A stretch of 64,000 bases of DNA, taken from positions 5,158,001 to 5,222,000 of the forward strand of contig JANTQA010000042.1 of the NCBI GenBank assembly GCA_027625915.1. The letters are read 5' to 3'. This DNA comes from Anaeramoeba flamelloides (lineage: Eukaryota > Metamonada > Anaeramoebidae). The notes under the pieces were generated by a model that saw nothing but the letters and a program-made list of their open reading frames with translations, was not told the DNA's origin and made no database searches. Position numbers and translations under genes: made by a program. Each line of letters begins with the position of its first letter. The stretch's first letter is position 1. Below are positions 55,218-64,000 of this stretch, piece after piece.

Positions 55218-58200
55218 TTAATTTTTGTACTCAACATTTGATGGGAGTATATATTCAGAATAAGAATAAGAAGAACTTGATCCAGATTTCGAATCGGATT
55301 CGGAATCCGAATATGAGGAATTAACCGATGATGAGGAATTACTTAAAACGTCTTCAAGAGAAAGAGCCTCTCCGGAGAAATAGAGAACTGCCATTGGGAC
55401 TAAGGTTTCCTTGAATAAATTGCCCAATTGGAAGTCTGCCTCCAACTGTGCTTGTATTTGCAACATTTTTTCTTCGTCTTCATTTTGAGTAATTTTCAGA
55501 CTGGTAAAAAAATGGAAAAAGCTTTTGCACGGGATGTATTTGCGATACGTTTTACACCTTCCCGTCGAAATAATTTTTTTGGTAATTTCTTCGATGTTGA
55601 CAGTCAACGCTTGATCCTTTTTCCATTGTATTTTGGTCCCTTCGGTCTTTTCAAGAAAGAGATTGTTTGTTATTCCAATTTCTTCAGACAGATAATAAGT
55701 TTTTGTTAAAATTGTATTGGTAAAATAAGGGTTTTCATCAAAAATAAAATGAAGATGATAACCAAGATTTTCTTTAAACAATTCAACTTGTATATCTTTC
55801 AAATATTGAATCCCATATTCATCCCTTTCGCTGATCATATTTCGAGTTGATGGATGATGTAATAACACTTTTAACCAAAACAATGGAATCCCTTGCACGC
55901 TTTCTTGGGTTTCTTCGCCTTTGATAATTTTACATCGTTTGTCAAAAAGATATTTCATCTTTTGCGAATATTCATATTGTAATTTTCTTATCTTTTGCTG
56001 TAACACATTTTCAATTAAAGTCGTTTTAAATTGGATTTTTCGAAGCTCTTCGATTCGGTGTAAGACAATAGTTGGTAGGCCAGATAAACATGTATTCGAA
56101 ATTAAATCTTGAACATTGATCTATATTAAAACGTAATAACAAGAATAACAAGAATAATAAGAATAGATAGAGATTGATAGAGACAGATTGAGATTAAGTT
56201 TGATATCAAAAAAATAAATAAATAAAAAAAAGTAATCCGTAAGCAGAATTTATCAATGAATTGAAATCTAGTCTTTTGAAATAATAAAAAATAAAATAAA
56301 AAAAAAAATTGGAAAATTATCTCTAGTGGATAAAAGACACATTTTTGAGCCTTTAAAACAATTCCTAATAATAAAAATTTAGGAAATATAGAAGTGCCAC
56401 CAAGTGCCGCCAAGTGTTGTAGAGTGCCGTCAAGTGCCTAGGTTTTCCAGAATTCAAAAGAATAGAGAAAAATCTTTGATTTTACACAATTCTTTTAAAT
56501 TTTATAAAAACCTAACCGTAATTTTTTTTAATTTTTGAAAAAAAAAAGAAAATTTATTTAATTTTCGTTATATTTCAAAAAGTTAAAAAAAACCTAACGG
56601 AAGTGTCCGTCAAGTGCCTAGCTTCTCTTGAGGTTTTCTATTTTATTTCTGAAGTGTTCTAGGTTTTTTTGAGGTTTTCTATTTTATTTCTGAAGTGTTC
56701 TAGGTTTTTTTGAGGTTTTCTATTTTATTTCGAAAATCTATTGATTTTCTAAATAAATAGAAAACTCAAAAAAACCTAACGAAAATCTATTGATTTTCTA
56801 AATAAAATAGAAAACCCAAGAAAACCCAGGCGATTTTGTAGTATTCAAAAGAATAGAAAATCTCAAAAAAGCCTAGAATACTTCACAAATAAAACAGAAA
56901 ACCTCAAAAAAAAACTAACGAAAACCTATCGATTTTCCAAATAAACAGAAAACTCAAGAAAAGCTAACGGTGGTTTTCCAGAATTCAAAAGAATTGAGAA
57001 AAATCATAGAGATTTTACTCTATTCTTTTAAATTCTGGAAAAGCTAACGGCGTTTTTTTTTGCTTTTTGAAATAAACAGAAAATTTCAAAAATTTTCTGT
57101 TTATTACAAAAATCAAAAAAAACCGAATGAAGTGTCCGTCAAGTGTCCTAGGTTTTCCAGAATTCAAAAGAATAGAGTAAACACATCTAGATTTTACTCG
57201 ATTATTTTAAATTCTGGAAAACCTAACGGAAAGTGTCCTAGGTTTTTTTTTACTTTTTGGAATAAACCGAAAATTTCTTTAAATTTTCTGTTAATTCCAA
57301 AAATTAAAAAAAACCTAACGAAAGTGTCCGTCAAGTGCCTAGCTTTTCTTGAGGTTTTCTGTTTTATTAGTAAAATCTATCGGTTTTCCTAATAAACAGA
57401 AAACTCAAGAAAAGCTAACGGCGGTTTTCCAGAATTTAAAATAATCGAGTAAAATCTAGATGTGTTTACTCTATTCTTTTAAATTCTGGAAAACCTAACG
57501 TTAAGTGTCCTAGGTTTTTTTTACTTTTTGAAATAAACCGAAAATTTATTTAAATTTTCGGTTCATTTCAAAAATTAAAAAAAACCTAATGGAAAAAACA
57601 AAAAAAAAATTAATTTTTCAATTTAAATCAGGAAATAATTCTTTAATAGTCAAAATAATTGGTTCCCCATTTGAAAGCTATTTATCAAATTTAAAATGCT
57701 TTTAAAAGATAATTAAAATAACTTCTTAACTATCAAGCAAAAATTTTTTTGAATTTAAATTTGAAAAAAATCTTTGTGAAAAATTGGATTTTCCAATTTA
57801 AATTGCAAAATATCTTCAAAAATAATTTTTGTTCAAAGATCTCTTATTAACCAGTAATATTTGTTATAAGTCAAGTTATTAAAAAGTGGAAAATTCTCAA
57901 ATGTTAATTTTTTATTGAAAAATTTTTTTCTCCAAACCAAGGTATTTTTAAGGACTTGAAAAGTGGGGTTTTCAGTAGAACAAATAATAAAAATTCCAAC
58001 AAATACCATTTTTTGCAAAATATAATTTATTTTAGTCTGTTGATTAAAGATAGTATTCACTTGAACCAATCTAAAAGGATAGAATTTGTGGTGCATATCC
58101 AGAATTCGTTTGGGGCGTGCATCCTGAAGTTGAAACAATATATCTTGATAAAGCCCTTTTATAATATTGAAAACCGATTGTATGTCTTTGGTTTTAAATT

Positions 58201-59277
58201 AGGGCTGAAAGTGCAAAACTTTTCATAAATCATTCACAAAAAAATTTGAAAATCTGATCTTATTTTAAAATTCAAATGTCAGTAGCTGTTGGGCACTATT
58301 TTTAAGTATAAACTATTTTCAAATTCTTCTGCATTTAAAAACACATTGAAATTAAAGATTAAATTTTGCGTGATTCGCTCCCCAAAATTAAAAAAAATTG
58401 AAAACAAATCCATTCTAAATTCAAAACAAAATTGCTGTTGAGAAAAGTTTTTAATAGTTAGAAAAATTCTTTCTGAATATTTTTCAACAAAGAAAACATA
58501 CCTCACAACTGAAAAAGAATACTCAGTATTTTGACGAGATTTTAATTGTTTTCTGAATTACTTAAATTTGAATCATCTCAATATTCAATTTTTTGGGAAA
58601 AAAAATTTTCCTTTGAAAAAAACTTGAAAAAGAAGGTTTAAAGATTTCGAACCAATTTCTTGTTAATTTTGAAAAGTCCGCTTCAAAATCAGTTCTTCAA
58701 CCTAAAATAACAGAAAGAAACGATTGTGAAATCCTCGAACACAAAAAAACTTTAGAAAAATTTAAAAAGTAAAAAGGAAACCTATCAAGCTGTAAAAATG
58801 ACAAACAAAAAAAAAAAAAAAAAAATAGATTACATCATTTGTGTTTTTCAATTCATATTCATCTCGATCTTGGTCATCTTCAGACTCTTCGTCTGAGTAC
58901 TCTTCTCTTAAAATAATTTGTTTGTTTTCATTTGAAATTTTTCTTGTTTTATTGTTGTTTAAAACATTTTCTTGGTTCTGTTTTTCGATTTTAGTACAGT
59001 TTCCCGTTTCAATGAATTCTTTTTTTTTTTTTTTTATACCCTTAAGTGGTGTTGACAATTTCCTGAGCATTTTCTTCGATTTGCGTTTTCTTAAGGAGTT
59101 TTTAACATTTAAACGTCCTTGTTGATCTAGTTTTGTTGGGGACTTCATTAGTTCGCCACTCGATTGCTTTTTTTTAAGATCTTTGAGTGTTTTTTTAAAT
59201 GTGTTATTTTTGCTCCTGATTTGTTGTTTTGTCTCAGGTTGAAGATTAAAGGTTAGTCGTTTTTTTTTTTGAGACAT
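55218..59277 (-). CDS. NAP1-family histone chaperone (two exons)
   Basis: Exon 1 59277-58834 (148 codons) and exon 2 56120-55218 (300 codons plus stop) join in phase zero via GTAATC and ATATAG to 448 aa. Exon 1 is basic then acidic (EEYSDEESEDDQDRDEYE). Exon 2 carries the NAP fold: SGLPTIVLHRIEELRKIQ (dimerisation helix), YLFDKRCKIIKGEE, GIPLFWLKVLLHH, DEYGIQYLKDIQVEL, HFIFDENPYFTNTILTKTYY, KIQWKKDQALT, SFFHFFTSL and DFQLGNLFKETLVPMAVLYF, then a Ser/Asp-rich tail. NAP1 proteins escort H2A-H2B and assemble nucleosomes. Length fits the family. The long acidic C-terminal tail of yeast NAP1 is replaced by a serine-rich one. Exon 1 assignment rests on phase, acidic character and position. The 2713-nt intron contains hairpin array 2. 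Confidence 0.88.
56395..57590. repeat. Modular hairpin array 2 (in the NAP1 intron)
   Basis: The clearest stretch is 57150-57224 (type I), 57240-57316 (type II), 57341-57416 (type III), about 57423-57496 (type I) and 57512-57587 (type II). Each unit is 75-77 nt and folds on itself, closed by AGG/CCT or AGC/GCT. Linkers are AACGG-like plus AAGTGTCCGTCAAGTGCCT or shorter forms. The beginning (56395-56440) has AGTGCC-x-CCA tandem motifs. The part 56620-56900 repeats GAAGTGTTCTAGGTTTTTTT and GAGGTTTTCTATTTTATTTC, whose complements follow at 56745-56920. No open frame is meaningful here. Confidence 0.85.
57600..57865 (+). repeat. Conserved right flank of hairpin array 2
   Basis: Collinear with 39076-39370 and in the same position and orientation relative to its array. 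Non-coding. Matching ends near 57870 and 39370. Confidence 0.7.
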
Positions 59278-59788
59278 TTTTGTTCCTTGTTGTTTTCGGA
59301 AAAATTAGAAATACTAAACAAAATTGTGTGAAAAAAGAACACAAAAAATGATTACATTTGATATTACTAACTGTAAGGCTGAACAACCAAGAAAAAGGCC
59401 TTTAGTCAAATCGGATAAATAAATAATCTCTTGAAATGTGGAATTTTTGATGGTGAGTGTAAAATAAATTGAGGATTTTATTCATGTCCAAAAGCTCGGA
59501 AACTTTTTATTTTGTGTATTTCTAAAATGAGAAAGCTGGCTTTTGAGGGGGCTTTCAGTATAACTTGACTTTGATTCGTAATCTTTAAACCTTCTTTTTC
59601 ATGTTTGGTCTTTTTTTCTTATATACTTTTTTTGCTTACAATTTGACCTTAATTGTTCCATTTCTTTAACAAATCAGGCCCCAAGGGTGTTTTTCAAATA
59701 TTAATATTATTTTTTGAGGACTATTTTATAAGGTGACTTGATCTTGAAAAAGGTTTTTTGTTTAGCATACCTGATGTATGTTTGTTAA
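59278..59788. other. Upstream region of the NAP1 gene
   Basis: Promoter-side sequence of the minus-strand gene starting at 59277, moderately less AT-rich than average, without coding frames. It ends at the TTAA target of the next element. Confidence 0.4.
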
Positions 59789-60349
59789 GGTTTACAATCC
59801 CTGAAATTTTTCAATAAGATTATCTTGTGTAGGCTGTAGTGAGTTGCTAATTTGGAACTTAGCTGATGAATCTTGTATTTGGTATGGATTTTAATAGTGG
59901 TTCAAAATGGCAATTTTTGACAATTTATTTTTTTTTTTTCTTCCAAAATCCGTATTGAAGAGTATAAGATTAATTGGCTGGAACTTAAGTTATAAAAAAA
60001 TGTGGTTTGTAGGTTTTTGATTGAAATTTTTAATTAAGTTTGGTTTTGTTGGGAGCTTTTTAAAAAAAGTTATTTTTTCATTTAGTTAATTGACACAAAA
60101 GTAAATCAAGATTCTTTTCTACAACCCAAAATTCAAAATTTATTCTTGAGCACCTATCGATCTATCAATCTTACACTCTTCAAATCGGATTTTGGAAGAA
60201 AAAAAAAAAATAAATTGTCAAAAATTGCCATTTTGAACCACTATTAAAATCCATACCAAATACAAGATTCATCAGCTTAGTTCCAAATTAGCAACTCACT
60301 ACACCCTATACAAGATAATCTATTTTTCAAATTTCAGGGATTGTAATCC
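59789..60349. mobile_element. Complete 561-bp TTAA-flanked MITE (GGTTTACAATCCC)
   Basis: TTAA at 59785-59788 and 60350-60353. The termini read GGTTTACAATCCCTGAAA and, in reverse complement, GGATTACAATCCCTGAAA. The inverted arms extend about 200 bp and are nearly identical through AGCTGATGAATCTTGTATTT and TTCAAAATGGCAATTTTTGA, so this is the youngest family member. The ~150-bp loop is non-coding. Older copies are at 17290 and 43027, and a fragment is possible at 37440. Confidence 0.9.
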
Positions 60350-60557
60350 TTAAGTAATTACCAAAAAAAAAAATGAGTTTATTTTTAATCGTCTAAAAAT
60401 CAGATGTAAACTCTGATAAAAAAGAACCTATTTCCAAGATTTTGGTAGTAGTACGTGTACTTAAATAGAATATGTTTAAATCTATTGTGTTTCATTTCTA
60501 GAAAACTATGTGGTAAGGAAAAAGGATTTTTTATTAAAAACATAAGAAAAACCTTAA

Positions 60558-61078
60558 GGGGGTAATATAAGGAGTGAAAAAAATACCGTACATGAAAATA
60601 ATACCAGACAAGATTTTTAATTGTGAATATTAGTAAAATTGTTGTGTAATTTCTTATATTTAAAATCAAATGCTTTTTTTAAGAATCAAACTATGAAAAT
60701 TATACTCACCCAATAATAAGAATGATGATTAATTTATTAAATTACACTTGTTCAAAACACCATTCAATCAATTAAAAAACAAGAAAAAAAATTATAATTT
60801 TCCAAACTTAGTAAACTTCTATAAAACTCTATTGTTTTTCAAAAAAGTTGGTCTACTAAAGCTATCAAACAATTACTTGTTTATTCTATAGGCAACCCGA
60901 CTTTCATAAATTTTAGGTAGGCTTAATATTAGTTTCATAAAAAAATTGGTTATACTACATAAATGATTTGATTGAAAATAAAAGAAATTACACAACAAAT
61001 TTTATTAATATTCACAATTAAACATCTTGTCAGGGATTATTTTGATGTACAGTATTTTTTCCCCTACTATACATTTTT
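60558..61078. mobile_element. ~520-bp foldback element, GGGGGTA terminus
   Basis: TTAA at 60554-60557 precedes GGGGGTAATATAAGG. 60570-60665 is inverted at 60965-61065 (AATTGTGAATATTA, TTGTGTAATTTCTT, ATAAT[A/C]CC[A/T]GACAAGAT). The loop has no coding frame. The right terminus is blurred (CCCCTACTATA), with no visible TTAA. Confidence 0.65.
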
Positions 61079-61194
61079 CTTTTTTTGAGTGCCACCTTTT
61101 ATTCAAAATTGAACCCTTCAAATCCTTTCGTTTACCAAATATATTAATATTTTAATAAATATAGGGAAATGGGATATATCCAGAATATAAGATT

Positions 61195-62220
61195 TTTTCA
61201 TCACAACTAAAAAATGGAAATAAAAAAAAAGAAAAGATTGATCCAAAAAAAATAAATAAAAATCATTATTTTCTCGATCTTATCCATAAAATTTGATATG
61301 ATTACTTATTTTTAATTTGGTTTTATTTTTAATTCTTTATGGAAATACTTTTATTTTGAAAATTGTCCAAGAAACAAAATACTTTTTATTTCTATAGAAT
61401 TCCCAAAATAAATTTAAAAATGAATTTTCATTTAATCCATCTAATTCTAGTTTTGATTCGGAAAATATGATATTTTTTGAAATACGGCTCTCAGAAATAA
61501 ATATTTATTGAATGTGTTGATTTGATTTTATAATTATTTATTGTGTATTAAGATAAGAACTAAAAATAATTCTGAAACCGATTTAAATTTTTTTTCTAAA
61601 TTTTTCTATTATTTGGGTGAATCTTTTGTAATTGTCTTCTGATTCCTAGAATTCGATTCATTTATTGTAATTTTTGAAATAATATTCTTTTTTTTGGTTT
61701 TTTTTGCTAGAAATATTGGAAAAATAAATTTTGAAAACAAATTTGTAAAAAAATGTTTTATAAAATAATATTAAATAGTGATTGGGTAAGAAATCCCAAG
61801 GATATAAATCATTTTTATTCAGATAAATTAAGAAGATATAGCTAAAAAATCTTCAAAAATATGATTTGGTCTATTTTTTTTTCTTTTTGATTTTAAAAAA
61901 TTTATTTGGAAAGGTGATCTTTCGTGTTTGGTATTCGAAAAGAAAATAGTTGTTCCAAAAAAACACCGGTTTCTCATGTCTATTTTTTTTGGTTTACTCT
62001 TTTATTAATTTCGATTATTTGTGTAGACATATTTCTAGATTCAAATAATAATTTAATAAAACTAAAAAATTTAACAAAAAAAAATTTCAAAAAATAATAA
62101 AACTTGAAAGATTCGACTCTGAATTACTTTTTTTTTTTTCAAAAATAAATCAAAAAATAATGTTTGGGTTTCAAAGTTTGAATATTTGCACTTTAAATAA
62201 AAAAAAAAAATTCTTACCAT
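61195..62220 (+). repeat. Repeat family A, copy 3
   Basis: Matches 7685-8760 and 30106-31110 in order and orientation, from AAAAGATTGATC at the left through GGAAAGGTGATCTTTCGTGT and GGTTTCAAAGTTTGAATAT near the right. Non-coding. Confidence 0.75.
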
Positions 62221-62580
62221 AGAACAAGAATTATCCGTATTTATAAAATAAAAAATACATTTAAAAACACTATTCGTCATAAATTTCAAAAATAACAACA
62301 CGAAATTCGTTAAAAATTGATTTTGAATCTTCTAAATATTGATATTTATAAGGATGTAAGTATATTATATCATTTTGAAAAATTTTAATTGTGTAAACCT
62401 TACGAAAAATATTTTTTAACAACTTGAAGGATCTAGTCATTTATAGTGGAATTTCTCCACACGAAAGCGAGTGACATGAAACCTAAAAAGTATATTGGAG
62501 AATTACGTTTCTTTTGTATGAAATAATTCAAATAACAAAAAAAAATCACGAGGATATCATTGGCAGATAATTCAATTTAA

Positions 62581-62711
62581 GGAACTAATCTCTATTAAAT
62601 TTTTTTACCTAAATTTAATAGAGATTGAGAAAAATGTTTGCTAATTACTTAGATTTGAAAAACATCTGTTTATTTTCAATATTAAACTTATTTCTAGATA
62701 AGGAATCCTTA
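62581..62711 (+). mobile_element. Truncated GGGACTA-family MITE
   Basis: TTAA at 62577-62580 is followed by GGAACTAATCTCTATTAAAT and the same interior as 2836-3006, up to ATAAGGAATCCTTA. It stops exactly where the Tc1-like MITE (62712) begins, and its other half does not resume after that MITE. Confidence 0.7.
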
Positions 62712-62905
62712 CAGTCAGTTCCACTTTTAAGGTACAAACTTTCAACCAAATTTAAGGCACAAAAAAATCTCAATTAAAGCACAAAATTTGTAATTTTTTT
62801 TTTACAATTTATTTTACTACAATTTGAATTCTGTGCCTTAATTTGAGATTTTACTTATGCCTTAAATTTCGTTGAAAGTTTATGCCATAAAAGTGAAACT
62901 GACTG
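62712..62905. mobile_element. 194-bp TA-flanked MITE, twin of 44527-44723
   Basis: TA at 62710-62711 and 62906-62907. The arms CAGTCAGTTCCACTTTTAAG and the complement of TTAAATTTCGTTGAAAGTTT match the twin closely. It was inserted into, or at the edge of, the TTAA MITE at a TTA in its palindromic centre. Confidence 0.85.
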
Positions 62906-63069
62906 TATAATAAAAAACCACCAATATTTATTTATCACCCAAAAATATTTAAGTTATCCATCAAGTTCAATACGTTTAAAATTTAGTTCATTTACAAACT
63001 GCTTAAATAGATATTACTATGTTATGAAAATATATTCAAATAAATTTTTTCCTCTATGTTTTTAATATA

Positions 63070-63300
63070 AGCAAAAGGACATTATTGAAAAATTTGATCA
63101 TTTTTTATGGGTATGTCCTTCCTATGAAAAAGAATAGATTAATATTTTATAACAAATTAAAAGAATTAAATTTTAAAGAAATAATTTTAAACTGTGACAG
63201 TTTGAGACTATTTTCATTAATCAATAATTGTAAAATCTATTATTTTACACTTAAATTTCTGAAAGGAAATTTAAGTATAAGGGTATCTAGAGTGTAATTT
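63070..63300 (+). mobile_element. Probable LINE 3'-end coding relic
   Basis: Plus-strand reading near 63080-63130 gives DIIEKFDHFLWVCPSYEKE before a stop. This resembles the C-terminal E-x-x-x-H-x-L-x-x-C-P motif found at the end of many LINE ORF2 proteins. The following 160 bp are open in another frame. No poly-A tail or target duplication could be fixed. It is short and broken, so this is tentative. Confidence 0.35.
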
Positions 63301-63361
63301 ACACTTCTTCCTCAAAAAAAAAAAAATAAAAAAAAAGTTATTTTTTTTGATATTAAGAAAA

Positions 63362-63442
63362 TGCCACTCCAACTTTCTTTTCAAGTATATTTATACTCTC
63401 TCGCTATACTCTAACATACTTGAAAAGAAATTGGAGTGACAT
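63362..63442. repeat. 81-bp near-perfect palindromic hairpin
   Basis: TGCCACTCCAACTTTCTTTT at the left pairs with AAAAGAAATTGGAGTGACA at the right (2 mismatches), with a loop around CTCTCTCGCTATACTC. It may be a tiny MITE or an RNA hairpin. Confidence 0.8.
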
Positions 63443-64000
63443 TTTACTAATGAAATTTTTTTCTTCAAAATTTGTGAGACTAATTTGGATGTGATGAAGA
63501 ATTATTGTTTTTTGCCCAACTCAAAATTTTCCAAAAAAAAACCTAAATTTTTCAAGTTAGCAAGATCCCTAAGATCAAGTTTCTTTTAAGTCTTTAAATA
63601 TGTTACTAGGTGGAAAAATAGTCTTCACTAACCTTAAAATTCTGTTAATCCTTAAATGTACCTAAAAAAATTTAATAGAGACTCATCCCTTAAATTGAAA
63701 GTTGTTGAATTTTGCTAGGGTAATTCCATTTCAAAAATCAAAAACAATTTTCAAAAAAAAAAACAAAAAGTGTTTTGAGGTTTTAAAAAAAGAAAGAAAA
63801 TTTTTGTGTTATTCTTGTTGGGTCTACATTTTTTTTTTTTTTTTTTATCATTTTTTTACCTTTTTTTTCTTCTTTTTACAAAAAAAACCTGAAGAATCAA
63901 ATTATAAAAAAACAACAAAACCTAAAAGTCCATAAAAATTTTCTTTTGAATCACTCAACTGTTTGAAATTATAAATGGACCAGAGGAACCCAAGTAACCA
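63443..64000. other. Non-coding right edge with repeat fragments
   Basis: 63663-63693 carries TTTAATAGAGACTCATCCCT, the right end of a GGGACTA-family MITE. 63694-63830 is the third copy of the AATTGAAAGTTGTTG repeat seen at 49263 and 49706. The K-rich frame at 63702-63935 lies within it and is not considered a gene. Confidence 0.5.

Noticed and set aside
56126-56413. 95-codon minus-strand frame upstream of NAP1 exon 2
   Set aside because: Low-complexity I/F/L sequence within the intron; the splice acceptor at 56121 explains where coding begins.
57060-57392. 110-codon frame across hairpin array 2
   Set aside because: Read-through of palindromic modules; amino-acid repeats simply mirror the hairpins.
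56395-57590. CRISPR array
   Set aside because: Units are self-complementary and of three alternating types with short linkers, not identical repeats with unique spacers, and the DNA is eukaryotic.
1-64000. tRNA, rRNA or snRNA genes
   Set aside because: No cloverleaf with B-box-like GGTTCGA, no rRNA core and no snRNA landmark was recognised on either strand, though visual scanning may miss diverged ones.

Overview
This is an AT-rich nuclear eukaryotic window, with long A/T runs, few genes and GT-AG spliceosomal introns. Protein style is protist-like: lysine/glutamate-rich tails, RCC1 repeats, and Rab21-, MBOAT- and NAP1-type genes split by introns of very uneven size (147 nt to 4.5 kb). An amoeboid protist is likely. 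Anaeramoeba-like lineages came to mind from gene style alone, and nothing here proves that. I saw no rRNA, tRNA, CRISPR or bacterial operon, and recognised no LTR, capsid or envelope element.

Genes, left to right: (1) first exon of an RCC1-repeat protein, 4018->3532, minus; (2) an unidentified, possibly frame-disrupted ORF pair, 14563->14001, minus; (3) a single-pass membrane protein with a K/E-rich tail, 16720->15608, minus; (4) a 129-aa unknown protein, 21895-22284, plus; (5) a four-exon MBOAT lysophospholipid acyltransferase, 36319->24154, minus, whose three introns (4530, 2040 and 4144 nt) are full of transposon debris; (6) a possible terminal exon, 37418->37164, minus; (7) an eIF4B-like SR/RGG/RRM protein, 40468 to about 42624, plus, with two apparent 1-nt frame breaks; (8) a complete five-exon Rab21-type GTPase of 224 aa, 51317->48244, minus; (9) a two-exon NAP1-family histone chaperone of 448 aa, 59277->55218, minus. 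Exon joins for the Rab and NAP1 genes were checked by reading phase and agree exactly.

The rest is mostly non-autonomous transposons. Four kinds recur. Long-TIR foldback elements: two of these, 4269-5265 and 25513-26453, have 9-bp target duplications and related unoccupied copies elsewhere in the window, which suggests Mutator-like mobility. TTAA-flanked elements whose termini start with GG, in at least four families. TA-flanked Tc1/mariner-like elements, including twin 194-197-bp MITEs and degenerate transposase pieces. Decayed LINE pieces at 26990-27640 and 63070-63300. The region 10547-13570 looks like three elements nested inside one another.

The least ordinary structure is a pair of related arrays, 37880-39075 and 56395-57590. 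They are built from about 76-nt self-complementary modules of three types (I, II, III) in a repeating order. Each is closed by AGG/CCT or AGC/GCT bases, and modules are joined by a short GC-richer linker resembling GTCCGTCAAGTGCCTAG. The array at 56.4-57.6 kb lies in the NAP1 intron, the other is intergenic, and both are followed by the same ~270-bp AT-rich flank. I do not recognise this architecture.
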